Positions 1 to 8,381 of a stretch of DNA of 64,000 nt are shown here, piece by piece. Each line of letters starts with the position of its first letter. The first letter of the stretch is position 1. A program made the translations under genes and the position numbers. The notes under the pieces are model-generated. The model searched no databases and was not told the origin of the DNA. It saw only the letters and a list, made by a program, of their open reading frames with translations. The stretch covers positions 1 to 64,000 of the forward strand of contig PNKE01000054.1 of NCBI GenBank assembly GCA_013822245.1. The letters run 5' to 3'. This DNA comes from Candidatus Solibacter sp. (GTDB lineage Bacteria; Acidobacteriota; Terriglobia; Bryobacterales; Bryobacteraceae).

Positions 1-472
1 CGCATGGCCTCCACGAGAGCCACGCACTACTGCCCGCGATCACGATTCGGGCCTTCAGCCGCTGCCGGGCTACCAGCCCTCTGCCGACTCCCGCCGTGAG
101 ATCAAAGCGCGTGGCGGGGCCGCCAGTCGCGATCCCGCGGCGCGCGGCGGATCTCCCGAGGCAAGTTCGACCGCCTTCCCCGCGCAACCGCCGGAGTTGC
201 AGCCAATGCCCTCGATGAATATGGACTTCGTTGTCACTGGCCAACTCGTCCGGCGCCGTAGGCCACGGATCCGGATCTTGTCCATCGGCTCGCGCCTTTG
301 CTCCACGCTTCTTTCGGACGCCAACTCGTGACGACGCTCTTGCGCTTCGCTATCACGTCGCCTCCATCAGTTTGTCAAAGGGACTGTCACCGCCAAGCTG
401 TCGGACATGCCCGGCACGCCGGCGCCTCATGGGATGTCCGCGGCCTCACCGCGGCTGGAGATTGAGGCGGGT
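1..472. other. Intergenic stretch with no supported gene
   Basis: No convincing coding region is visible. Short open frames on both strands (around 70-324 and 231-575) give arginine/serine-rich peptides without recognisable motifs. A small inverted repeat of two CCGCGG blocks separated by 5 bases (438-454) lies just beyond the stop of the aldehyde dehydrogenase gene. It could help end its transcript, but no T-run follows. The stretch may hold the decayed end of a gene outside the window. Confidence 0.4.
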
Positions 473-1900
473 TCAGGGTTTCCAGCGCCAGGAGATGAGT
501 TTGGGTTCGGTCATCTCCTCGACGGCGTATTTGGGGCCTTCGCGGCCGATGCCGCTGAGTTTCACTCCGCCGTAGGGCATGTGGTCGAGGCGGTATTGGG
601 GGACGTCGTTGATGAGGAAGCCGCCGACTTTGGCCTGGAGCGCTGCTTCGAAGGCGGCATCGAGCGAGCGGGTGAAGATGCCGGCCTGGAGTCCGTAGGG
701 CGAGGCGTTCATGAGAGAGACGGCCTCGTCGAGGGTTTCGTAAGTCCGGAAGCAGGCGACGGGGGCGAAGGCCTCATTGCGCCAGAGGTCGGCTTCGGGG
801 GCAACGTCGGCGAGGACGGTGGGTTGGATGGTGGCGCCGGTGCGATTGCCGCCGGCGAGGAGGCGCGCGCCGCCGGCCTCGGCGAAGCGGATCCAGCGTT
901 CGGCGCGGGCAGCTTCGGAGTGGGTGATGAGAGAGGAGACCTGGGTGGCGGGGTCGAGGGGGTGGCCGATTTTCAGGGATTGAGTCTTGCGGAGGAAGAG
1001 ATCGGTGAACGGGACGGCGATGTCGCGGTGGACGAGGATGCGCTGGATGGAGATGCAGACCTGGCCGGAGTGGGCGAAGGCGCCGGGGACGGCGCGGGCG
1101 GCGCATTCCTCGACGTCGGCGTCGTGGTGGACGATCAGGGCCGAGTTGTTGCCGAGTTCGAGGGTGACGCGTTTGAGGCCGGCGCGCTGGCGGATGCGGA
1201 GACCGACTTCGGCGGAACCGGTGAAGGTGACCATGGCGACGCGGGGGTCCTCGACAAGGGGGTCGCCGACCTCGGAGCCGTGGCCGGCGACGACGTTGAG
1301 GGCGCCTTCGGGGAGTCCGGCTTCGTGGAAGAGGCGGGCGAGCAGGATGGCGCTGATGGGGGTGGAGGTGGCGGGCTTGTGGACGACGGAGTTGCCGGCG
1401 GCGATGGCGGGGGCGATTTTGTGGAGCGATAGGTTGAGGGGGAAGTTGAAGGGGGTGATGGCGGCGATGACGCCGACGGGTTCGCGGACGGTCATGGCCA
1501 TGCGGCCGGCGCCGGCGGCGGCGGCGTCCATGGGGACGACCTCGCCGGCGAGGCGGTGGGCCTCTTCGGCGGAGAACAGGATGGTGAGGGCGGCGCGTTC
1601 GGTTTCGAGGAGGGCTTCGCGGAGGGGTTTGCCGGATTCCGACGAGATGGTCTGGGCGAAGAGATCCTTGCGTTCGAGCAGGAGATGGTAGGCGCGGTAG
1701 AGGATGTCGCTGCGGGCGGCGGCGGTGAGCGAGCGCATGACGGGTTTGGCGCGGGCGGCGGCCTGGACGGCGGCTTCGAGTTCCTTTCCGCCGGCGAGAT
1801 GGATGGCGGCGAAGGGGGCGCCGTCGTAGGGGGTGGTGACAGTTTCAACGCGGCCGGTGCGCACCTGGCGGCCGGCGATCCAAAGTCCGTATTCGTTCAT
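473..1900 (-). CDS. NAD(P)-dependent aldehyde dehydrogenase
   Basis: This 475-residue protein has the full length of the ALDH superfamily and should oxidise an aldehyde to its carboxylate in the cytoplasm. Visible landmarks are the cofactor/substrate stretch VIAAITPFNFPLN, the general base Glu248 in LELGNNS and the nucleophile Cys282 in SGQVCIS. The 34-residue spacing between them is normal. The usual ELGG motif reads ELGNNS, as in some lactaldehyde/semialdehyde-type branches, so the substrate cannot be assigned. The ATG at 1900 has a strong upstream GGAGGAGG. It overlaps the stop of the preceding membrane hydrolase gene by 4 bases (ATGA), which suggests translational coupling. Confidence 0.93.
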   Translation of the reverse strand: MNEYGLWIAGRQVRTGRVETVTTPYDGAPFAAIHLAGGKELEAAVQAAARAKPVMRSLTAAARSDILYRAYHLLLERKDLFAQTISSESGKPLREALLETERAALTILFSAEEAHRLAGEVVPMDAAAAGAGRMAMTVREPVGVIAAITPFNFPLNLSLHKIAPAIAAGNSVVHKPATSTPISAILLARLFHEAGLPEGALNVVAGHGSEVGDPLVEDPRVAMVTFTGSAEVGLRIRQRAGLKRVTLELGNNSALIVHHDADVEECAARAVPGAFAHSGQVCISIQRILVHRDIAVPFTDLFLRKTQSLKIGHPLDPATQVSSLITHSEAARAERWIRFAEAGGARLLAGGNRTGATIQPTVLADVAPEADLWRNEAFAPVACFRTYETLDEAVSLMNASPYGLQAGIFTRSLDAAFEAALQAKVGGFLINDVPQYRLDHMPYGGVKLSGIGREGPKYAVEEMTEPKLISWRWKP

Positions 1901-2904
1901 CGATTTAGTCCTCCTCCAAAGGATCCGAACATGAACTGCTCGTCCGTAACGCGCATGTCGGGCGAGACGGAGAATTTGGCGGTGAAGCGCATATCGGACG
2001 GGGGTCCGAAGCGGATGTCGTGGATAAAGACGTCGAGCGAGCCGGGCGGGCCGGGGGCGGGGACGACGCGATAGACGGGCCACTGGGAGAAGCCGAGGAA
2101 GATGCGGGCGGTTTCGGTTTGACGGACGGCGAGGATGGCGGGGGTGAGGCCGGGGCGGTGGAAGCGGAGGCCGGAGTCGGGGTCGAAGGGGCGGAGGAGG
2201 TTGACATCGACGATGTGCCAGGAGTGGCGGGTTTCGATGATGCCGGTCCAGGTCAACGGGTTGATGGGGCCGGGGACGGCGGCGACGCGGATGGGGGGAT
2301 GGCCGGAGAAGAGGCGTGAATCGAGATGGGCGACGGCGCGGGCGTGGGTCTCGTAGCGCAGGCCGAAGTAGGCGGCAAGCAGGAAAATGGCGAACCAGGC
2401 GGCGCCGCGGCCGGAACCGGATTTGGCGCCGATCTCGCTGTAGACGAGGCGGGTGAGGGCGGGGATGGCGAGGGCCATGAGCAGGATGAGCCAGACCCAG
2501 ATGTCGACGATATGGACGAGGTCGAGGCGGAACCAATCGGAGCGGAAGGGGAGCAGGAGGCGGATGCCATAGACGTTGAGCCAGTCCATGAGGTGGTGGG
2601 CGAGGACGCCGGCGGTGGCCAGGAGCCAGGCGGCGGCGTAGTGGCGGGGAGACGGTTTATGTTTGCGGGCGAACCAGGCCCAGAGGGGGAGGGCGAAGAG
2701 GGCGACGAAGGGGGAGAAGGCGAAGGCGTGGGTCCAGCCGCGGTGGTGGTGGAGGTAGGCGAGCGAGGAGTCGAGGCCGGTGAGGATGTCGATGTCTGGG
2801 GTGTTGGAAGCGAGGGCGAGGAGAAGGGCGGAGTGGGGGAGGTCGCGGCCGAGACCGGCGCGGGCGAGGACGATTCCCGAGAGGGTGTGGGTGAGATTGT
2901 CCAT
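1897..2904 (-). CDS. Membrane-bound metal-dependent hydrolase (YbcI/YdjM, DUF457-like)
   Basis: The 335-residue product begins MDNLTHTLSGIVLARAG. It carries the conserved acidic and histidine pattern of this family: NTPDID, HHHRGWTHAF and HHLMDWLNVYG. Several hydrophobic helices fill the first 220 residues, so it should sit in the inner membrane with the His/Asp cluster near the bilayer. The C-terminal 110 residues form a soluble extension. Family members are called metal-dependent hydrolases, but the substrate is generally unknown. The start at 2904 is chosen because it gives the conserved DNLTH N-terminus; the frame stays open further upstream. The stop overlaps the aldehyde dehydrogenase start. 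Confidence 0.85.
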   Translation of the reverse strand: MDNLTHTLSGIVLARAGLGRDLPHSALLLALASNTPDIDILTGLDSSLAYLHHHRGWTHAFAFSPFVALFALPLWAWFARKHKPSPRHYAAAWLLATAGVLAHHLMDWLNVYGIRLLLPFRSDWFRLDLVHIVDIWVWLILLMALAIPALTRLVYSEIGAKSGSGRGAAWFAIFLLAAYFGLRYETHARAVAHLDSRLFSGHPPIRVAAVPGPINPLTWTGIIETRHSWHIVDVNLLRPFDPDSGLRFHRPGLTPAILAVRQTETARIFLGFSQWPVYRVVPAPGPPGSLDVFIHDIRFGPPSDMRFTAKFSVSPDMRVTDEQFMFGSFGGGLNR

Positions 2905-3099
2905 TGAGTGTGGTGGTGAAACAATGGGACCGGACCATTGGGGGCTGTCCCGCGGGCGATCCACGAAAGAACAGCATAAGCCGAGGGGCGGAGGCAAGCA
3001 AGGCTGGAGGCGGAGATCACCCACTTGGATGATTGCATGGCGGAGCGGGTTCGGGTACCTTTGAGTTCGAGAGTGAAATCGGCATCGGAGGATTTCCAG

Positions 3100-3639
3100 A
3101 TGAGCTACTTGCGGATTCTGATTGTCATCATGGTTACGGTGATGGCGGGTTGTTCGAGCGAGGGGGTGGGATCGAAGGCGGCGAGCGGGAAGACCTATTT
3201 GATGGGCGCGCCGGCAGTGGCGGGTCCGCTGACCTATACGGTGATGCACAGTTCCTGGGCGGACAACATCGACACGGCGGACGGCGTGGCGACAGCGAAG
3301 CAGAGTTTCCTGGTGCTGGAGTTGTCGATCACCAACGGCGGACCCGAGGACGCGGCGGTGCCGCTGCTGTTTGTCGTGGACGAGAAGGGCAAGGAGACGA
3401 TGGAGGAGCAGAAGATGAACGGCTCACAGAGTTGGATGGGCCTGATGCGAGTGATCAAGCCGCTGGAGACGCTGCCGGGCAAGATCGTCTTTGACGTGCC
3501 GATGGCGAACTACAAGCTGAAGGTGACCAGCGGCGGGGATCCGGAGAAGGAAGTGGAAGCGTTTGTGGAAGTGCCTCTGCGGCTGGATGGGCCGGGGATG
3601 CCGGGCGCCGACTCGGTGCCGCCAACCGCGGGCAGATGA
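3100..3639 (+). CDS. Predicted lipoprotein with DUF4352-like domain
   Basis: The 179-residue product starts MSYLRILIVIMVTVMAGCSS. This is a short hydrophobic signal ending in a lipobox-like MAGC, with Cys18 as the likely lipidation site. The rest resembles the telokin/immunoglobulin-like DUF4352 fold: a TYTV strand, then LVLELSITNGG, then PGKIVFDVP near the end. The ATG at 3100 is preferred over upstream starts because GGAGG lies 9-13 bases before it and it exposes the signal. It is followed after 4 bases by another exported-protein gene. Binding partner and function are unknown. Confidence 0.8.
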   Translation: MSYLRILIVIMVTVMAGCSSEGVGSKAASGKTYLMGAPAVAGPLTYTVMHSSWADNIDTADGVATAKQSFLVLELSITNGGPEDAAVPLLFVVDEKGKETMEEQKMNGSQSWMGLMRVIKPLETLPGKIVFDVPMANYKLKVTSGGDPEKEVEAFVEVPLRLDGPGMPGADSVPPTAGR

Positions 3640-3643
3640 CGCC

Positions 3644-4486
3644 ATGGCGGCGATGGGCGTTGTCGCGCTCTGCCTGATGGCCGCCCTGCCGGCGCCGGCA
3701 CAATCACGGAAGCTGGCCGTGTTGCAGGCCGTATTCCACGACCGCGGCGAGAGCGCGCCTTCGATTGCGCCGGGCTACCAGTACACCAGTGGAGAGTTGG
3801 TCTACTTCAGCTTCCGCGTGGGCGGTTATGCGATCAAGAACGACCGGGTGAATCTGCGGTGGCTGATCTATGCGTCGGATCCGGAGGGGCGGCTGTTATG
3901 GGAGCCGTATAACGGGACGATCTCGGAAGAGGTAAGCCACAACGACGAGAACTGGCTGCCGAAGGTGTCGCAGACGCTGGGGTTGCCGCCGCAACTGCCA
4001 CCTGGGGACTATAAGCTGTTGATCAGAGTTTCGGACGAGCACGCGCGGACGAGCGTGGAACGGGAGATGGCTTTTCGCGTGGGCGGGCGGGCGTTGGCGG
4101 CGCCGGACGGATTTTCGATTCTGAACGAGGGGTTCTACAGGACAGAGCAGGACCGGACGGCGCTGGCGGAGGCGGTGTACAGGCCGGGGGATGCGGTGGT
4201 GGTGAGGTTTCAGTTGGCGGGATTCAAGGTGGGGGAGAAGAACCGGTTTGAGGTGGAGTATGGGCTGAGGGTGCTGAGGCCGTCGGGGCGGGAGATGTAT
4301 GCCGAACCGAGGGCGGCGCACGAGAGCGATGCGCCGTATTATCCGAAGCGGGTGATGAACGGGATGATCGGATTGAATCTGACGCCGGACCTGACGCCGG
4401 GGGAGTACACGATTGTGGTGACGGCGAAGGATCTGGTGGGGCAGGCGGGGGCGGAGAAGCAGGTGAAGTTCAAAGTGGAGAAATAG
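3644..4486 (+). CDS. Exported protein with two tandem beta-sandwich-like repeats
   Basis: The 280-residue product has a short signal peptide ending near APAQS. Two related units follow. The first contains SGELVYFSFRVGGY and ends PPGDYKLLIRVSDEHA. The second contains PGDAVVVRFQLAGFKVGEKN and ends TPGEYTIVVTAKDLVG. They share the same strand order, so the protein looks like an internal duplication of an Ig-like domain. I do not recognise a named family. It starts 4 bases after the lipoprotein gene and is probably co-transcribed with it, so both may act in the periplasm or on the outer surface. Confidence 0.75.
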   Translation: MAAMGVVALCLMAALPAPAQSRKLAVLQAVFHDRGESAPSIAPGYQYTSGELVYFSFRVGGYAIKNDRVNLRWLIYASDPEGRLLWEPYNGTISEEVSHNDENWLPKVSQTLGLPPQLPPGDYKLLIRVSDEHARTSVEREMAFRVGGRALAAPDGFSILNEGFYRTEQDRTALAEAVYRPGDAVVVRFQLAGFKVGEKNRFEVEYGLRVLRPSGREMYAEPRAAHESDAPYYPKRVMNGMIGLNLTPDLTPGEYTIVVTAKDLVGQAGAEKQVKFKVEK

Positions 4487-4532
4487 GGCAGGAAGGGGTG
4501 AGAGGGATTGGGGGTGCGGGCCACTAAGTAAT

Positions 4533-6053
4533 GTGGCACTGTTTCGCACGCGAAGCGCGGCTGTTTTTGGGATCGACGCACACCCGGTGGAGGTCGAGGT
4601 GGATATGTTCGGCTCGTCGGCCGAGCGGGGCATGGTGATGGTGGGGTTGCCGGACGCGGCGGTGAGGGAGAGCCGGGAGCGGATCCGGTCGGCGATGGTG
4701 AATTCGGGGTTCCGCTATCCGAGCCAGGCGCTGACGGTGAACCTGGCGCCGGCGAATCTGAAAAAAGAGGGGGCGGGGTTCGACCTGCCAATGGCGGTGG
4801 CGATCATGGGGGTGATGGGAACGGTGAAGCCATGCCCGGACCACGCGATTTCGGGAGAGCTGTCCCTGGACGGGACGATCCGGCCGATCCGGGGGGCGTT
4901 GTCGATCGCGATCTGTGCGCGGCAGCAGGGGATGAAGCGTCTGATCGTGCCGAAGGAGAATGCCGAGGAGGCGGCGGTGGTGGAGGGGCTAGAGGTATAC
5001 GGGGCGGGACACATCAGCGATGCGGTGCATGTGTTGAACCGTCCGCTGGAGTTCGCGCCGTGCGTGCCGAAGGCGGCGGGGCCTGGATTTCAAGTGGATC
5101 CCGAGCATGATTTCGCCGACGTGAGGGGGCAATCGACGGCGAAGAGGGCGCTGGAGGTGGCGGCGGCGGGCGGTCATAATGTGCTGCTGCTGGGACCGCC
5201 TGGATCTGGCAAGACGATGCTGGCGCGCCGGTTGCCTGGGATTCTGCCTCCGTTCAATTTTCAGGAGGCGTTGGAGACGACGCAGGTGCATAGCGTGGCG
5301 GGAGCGCTGGCGAAGGGGGCTGGGCTGCTGGCGGCGAGGCCGTTCCGGTCGCCGCACCACACGATATCGGCGGCGGGATTGTTGGGCGGCGGGATGGGGG
5401 TGCCGAGGCCGGGTGAGGTGTCGCTGGCGCATCATGGGGTGCTGTTTCTGGATGAGTTGCCGGAGTTTCCGAGGAACGTGCTGGAGTTGTTGAGGCAGCC
5501 GCTGGAGGACAGGGCGGTGACGATTGCGCGGTCGCAGGCGTGTCTGGTGTTTCCGTCGAATTTCACGCTGGTGGCGGCGATGAATCCATGCCCGTGCGGA
5601 TTCATGGGGGACACGACGAGAGAATGCCGGTGCACGGGGGCGATCGTGCAGCGGTATCTGGGCAAGATCAGCGGTCCGCTGCTGGACAGGATCGATCTGC
5701 ATATTGAAGTGCCGGCGGTGCCGTTTCAGGAGTTGCGGGGGACGCGCGCCGGGGCGAGTTCGGCCGAGATGCGGGATCGGGTGATGCGGGCGCGGATGAT
5801 TCAGCAGCAGCGAGGGTATGTGAATGCGCTGATTCCGGCATCGAGGCTGAGGGGGCTGTGTCCGCTGGATGAGGCGGGTGAACGCACGCTGGAGACGGCA
5901 GTGCGGCGGTTGGGGTTGTCGGCGCGTGCGCATGACCGCATCCTGAAGGTGGCGCGGACCATCGCCGACATATCAGGCCAGGAAGAGATCCAGTCCAAGC
6001 ACGTGGCCGAGGCCGTGCAGTATCGGGGTTTGGACCGGAACTACTGGAGTTGA
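4533..6053 (+). CDS. comM: ComM/YifB-like Mg-chelatase-type AAA+ ATPase
   Basis: The 506-residue product has the three-part layout of the YifB/ComM family. An N-terminal ChlI-like domain contains VGLPDAAVRESRERIRSA. The AAA+ core carries Walker A GPPGSGKTM and Walker B LFLDELPEF. A C-terminal domain follows, with AMNPCPCGFMGD and a cysteine group just before it. ComM is a branch-migration helicase that aids integration of incoming DNA during transformation in Vibrio and Haemophilus; the same role here is inferred. The start is GTG at 4533, giving MALFRTRSAAV, a typical family N-terminus. It lies 46 bases after the preceding gene. Confidence 0.93.
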   Translation: MALFRTRSAAVFGIDAHPVEVEVDMFGSSAERGMVMVGLPDAAVRESRERIRSAMVNSGFRYPSQALTVNLAPANLKKEGAGFDLPMAVAIMGVMGTVKPCPDHAISGELSLDGTIRPIRGALSIAICARQQGMKRLIVPKENAEEAAVVEGLEVYGAGHISDAVHVLNRPLEFAPCVPKAAGPGFQVDPEHDFADVRGQSTAKRALEVAAAGGHNVLLLGPPGSGKTMLARRLPGILPPFNFQEALETTQVHSVAGALAKGAGLLAARPFRSPHHTISAAGLLGGGMGVPRPGEVSLAHHGVLFLDELPEFPRNVLELLRQPLEDRAVTIARSQACLVFPSNFTLVAAMNPCPCGFMGDTTRECRCTGAIVQRYLGKISGPLLDRIDLHIEVPAVPFQELRGTRAGASSAEMRDRVMRARMIQQQRGYVNALIPASRLRGLCPLDEAGERTLETAVRRLGLSARAHDRILKVARTIADISGQEEIQSKHVAEAVQYRGLDRNYWS

Positions 6054-6064
6054 CGGGTACGGAT

Positions 6065-6316
6065 TCACTGGGAGCGAAGGGCGTCCATGGGGTCGGACTG
6101 GAGGGCGCGGCGGGCGGGGAGGTATGAGGTTGGGGCGGCGGCCAGGGCGAGGAAGAGGGCGGCGCCGAGGTAGGCGAGCGGGTTGTCCGGGCTGACGCCG
6201 TAGAGGAACGCGGAGGCGAAGCCGGTGGCGAGGGTGAGGATGACCACGGCGGCATAGCCGGGACTGGCCCAGAGGCGGCGGAAACCGTAGCGGAGATCGT
6301 CGAGAAGGCTTTTCAT
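6065..6316 (-). pseudogene. Internally deleted ADOP/MacB-type permease remnant
   Basis: The 83-residue product joins the two ends of a much larger protein. The N-terminus (SLLDDLRYGFRRLWASPGYA, then a hydrophobic segment) matches the opening of acidobacterial duplicated orphan permeases, which are normally about 800 residues. It runs almost directly into LAYLGAALFLALAAAP and SYLPARRALQSDPMDALRSQ, the typical last helix and C-terminus. The whole periplasmic domain and the other helices are missing, but the frame is intact. It is either a deletion relic or a tiny two-helix membrane protein. Its stop lies 11 bases from the end of the convergent ComM gene. Confidence 0.75.
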
Positions 6317-6499
6317 GCTGGACTGCCGCTCAGGATATGGCAAGCGGGATGCCAAAGCGGCGGGAAAGCTTTTTGGATGGGCGGCGGACGTTGCGATTGG
6401 AGGACTTGGCGCGGGCGGGGCGGGGAGATCGTTTCGTCAAGGCCGGGGATGACCGGAGATCGGACGCGGGTGTCCGGTTTTGGGACATGGGTTCAGCGG

Positions 6500-6545
6500 A
6501 AAGGAAACGCCCGGCCGGGAGTGGGCGAGACTCCGGGCCGGGCGT
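6500..6545 (-). terminator. Rho-independent terminator after the sigma-factor operon
   Basis: Arms 6508-6521 and 6531-6544 pair over 14 positions with one mismatch around a 9-base loop. On the minus strand the hairpin is followed by TTTCCTTTCC. It lies 24 bases past the stop of the secretin-domain gene, the last gene of the sigma-factor operon. Confidence 0.8.
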
Positions 6546-6568
6546 TGATAAGCGGACTTCGGGCGTCG

Positions 6569-7387
6569 TTAATCAACGACTTTGGCGCTCACCACCAGGA
6601 CTAGGCCCCTGTCGGAATTGTCCATCTTAGACTTGCCGACGACGACATTCTGACCCTCGCGCACATCGAAGTTCGTACGGACCCCCACTTCTTGATAGTT
6701 CACATTCTTACATTCAGGGTCCGTGCAATACGGCACTCGCAGGTTGAAGCGCAGATTGTCGACCTGCACGATGTTCCCCCCCTGCGTCGCAGGTCTGGTT
6801 TGAGCGATTCTGACCGAGACCTGGTATGGACTCTGGAAGTTCAAAGACTCTTTCTCCAGCAGGGCCCCCCCATTGCCGCTCATGTTACTTTCTTCGCCGG
6901 TGCGCCCTCGAATCACTGCCGTATCGAGCAACCGCAATCCTCGGTAGCCGAACACGTCTGTCAATTGCCTTGCGACCGCATAGAGACTTGGCGGTAACGC
7001 ATCGCCTGAGGTCGCCTGGCGCGAGGCAGTGATTAAATGCAAAGTCAACTCTACGCTCTTGCTCCGCCCAAGCTCATTGCTGGGTACGTCCAACATCTTC
7101 AGGTTGGCCATGATTGAGTTCACCTCTTGCGGGGTGCCGTAGACGGAGATCGCTCTGAGCGATTCGTTGTAGCCGAGGTAGGGGGTCTGGTCCTGGCCGG
7201 CGCGGGTGAAGAGGAGGTGATAGAGGTCGCGGACGTTGGCGTGTTTGACTTGGTAGACCTGCTGGACGCAGCAGCCGGGCTTCGATGTCGGGCTGGCCTT
7301 GGGAGTTTCCTTAGTGTCCTGGGCTGGGGCGAGGGCGGCGAAGGCCAGTGCGGTCCAACACAAACTAACAATGCTGAGTTTCGTCAT
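6569..7387 (-). CDS. Exported protein with secretin/STN-type N-domain
   Basis: The 272-residue product has a signal peptide (cleavage probably after LAPAQ) and then a domain reading QVYQVKHANVRDLYHLLF...LRAISVYGTPQEVNSIMANLKMLDV. This is the KH-like fold seen in secretin N-domains and TonB short domains. The second half is beta-rich (VSVRIAQTRP, VREGQNVVVGKSKM), as in the entry to a secretin barrel, but the protein stops before a full pore. A vicinal Cys pair (GCCVQQ) precedes the N-domain. It is the third gene of a sigma/anti-sigma operon with a 4-base overlap, so it is likely an effector or sensor of that regulon. No named function is known. Confidence 0.75.
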   Translation of the reverse strand: MTKLSIVSLCWTALAFAALAPAQDTKETPKASPTSKPGCCVQQVYQVKHANVRDLYHLLFTRAGQDQTPYLGYNESLRAISVYGTPQEVNSIMANLKMLDVPSNELGRSKSVELTLHLITASRQATSGDALPPSLYAVARQLTDVFGYRGLRLLDTAVIRGRTGEESNMSGNGGALLEKESLNFQSPYQVSVRIAQTRPATQGGNIVQVDNLRFNLRVPYCTDPECKNVNYQEVGVRTNFDVREGQNVVVGKSKMDNSDRGLVLVVSAKVVD

Positions 7388-7866
7388 TTGTTCTCTCCTG
7401 ATTGGTCGGAAATTTTCGGGGAATTCATGCTCCAGAGGATCACCACGTCGGGGTTGCCGGATTCGATCTGGACGAAGTCGGGCGAGCCGGTGGGCAGGAT
7501 CCTGGGTTGAAAGGTCTTGGCGGTTTCGACTTTGGCGATCTGGGCGGGCGCGGGGCGCGGGCGGCGGACGGGTTCGGATGGGGCGGACGGTTCGGCTCGC
7601 GGCGACTCGACCGGCACGGCGGCAGGCGGCGCCGGGGCTTGGGCGGCGATTTCGACAGTCGGTCGCGCCGGGGTGGCGGCGGGCCGGGGCAGGGCGAACC
7701 AGATGGCGAGCGAGGCGGCGGCCGCGGCGGGGACGAGGTACCAGAGCCAGGGGCGGCGTTTGGGGCGGACTTGATCGAGGACGCGCGAGCGGACCTCGGC
7801 GAGGGCGTCGGCGGGCGGGTCCTCGGCGGCAAGTTGTTGGAGCGATTTGTCGAGCCAGCCGGTCAT
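7384..7866 (-). CDS. Putative membrane anti-sigma factor
   Basis: The 160-residue product has a short cytoplasmic helix-rich head (MTGWLDKSLQQLAAEDPPAD), one transmembrane segment (PWLWYLVPAAAAASLAIWFAL) and a Pro/Ala-rich periplasmic tail ending in PDVVILWSMN. Small single-pass proteins directly behind an ECF sigma gene are usually anti-sigma factors; that role is inferred from position and topology. No zinc-binding HxxxCxxC motif is present. The ATG at 7866 overlaps the sigma stop as ATGA, and its own stop overlaps the next start as ATGA. A GTG three codons earlier is possible. Confidence 0.75.
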   Translation of the reverse strand: MTGWLDKSLQQLAAEDPPADALAEVRSRVLDQVRPKRRPWLWYLVPAAAAASLAIWFALPRPAATPARPTVEIAAQAPAPPAAVPVESPRAEPSAPSEPVRRPRPAPAQIAKVETAKTFQPRILPTGSPDFVQIESGNPDVVILWSMNSPKISDQSGENK

Positions 7867-8381
7867 GCGAGCCACTCCTTCAATTTCGATTTTGCCGAGG
7901 CGACCTGGCTGCGGACCGTGGCGTCGGTCACATTCAGGATTTCGGCGACGCGCGATGTCTCCAGGCCCTCGATTTCGCGCAGGACCAGTGCCGCGCGCTC
8001 CTTTTCCGGCAACCGGGCGATGGCGCGTTCCAGGCGGAGTTTTCGTTCATCCGATTCCAGCCCGGTTAGTTGCGTCGCCGGGGCGGGCGGGTCGATGGCG
8101 AGTTCGCCCTCGGGCCGGCGGCGGCGGTGTTGGTCCATGCAGACGTTGACCGTCGTGCGGTAGATCCAGGCGTCGATGGTGGCCGGAGCGAGCCGCTCGA
8201 AGTGCTTATGGAGCCGCAGGAAAACCTCCTGGGATGCGTCCTTGGCGTCTTCGAGCGAGCCGAGCAGCCGCCATGCGGTGCGCAGGACGCGTTTCTCGTT
8301 CGAGCGGAGCAGATCCTCAAAGGCCGATTCCCGCTCCCTGGCGGAGAACCATGCGGCCGTTTCGAATCCTGCGATTGCCAC
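7863..8381 (-). CDS. ECF-family RNA polymerase sigma factor
   Basis: The 172-residue product has only regions 2 and 4. Region 2 contains LEDAKDASQEVFLRLHKHF and YRTTVNVCMDQHRR (promoter -10 contacts). Region 4 contains LPEKERAALVLREIEGL and the helix-turn-helix VAEILNVTDATVRSQVASA. It should direct RNA polymerase to a small regulon, with the overlapping downstream gene as its likely inhibitor. The start is GTG at 8381, because no in-frame ATG occurs before region 2. Bases 8383-8396 form CGTAT-GTTT-ATACG, a small hairpin immediately before the start that could limit ribosome access. Its -35/-10 target cannot be deduced here. Confidence 0.92.
   Translation of the reverse strand: MAIAGFETAAWFSARERESAFEDLLRSNEKRVLRTAWRLLGSLEDAKDASQEVFLRLHKHFERLAPATIDAWIYRTTVNVCMDQHRRRRPEGELAIDPPAPATQLTGLESDERKLRLERAIARLPEKERAALVLREIEGLETSRVAEILNVTDATVRSQVASAKSKLKEWLA

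Noticed and set aside
70-324. 84-residue minus-strand frame at the window start
   Set aside because: No motif, no start signal and Arg/Ala-rich; cannot be supported as a gene.
407-1432. 341-residue plus-strand frame over the aldehyde dehydrogenase
   Set aside because: It is almost wholly Gly/Asp/Glu/Val/Ala, the expected complement of the dehydrogenase codons on the minus strand.
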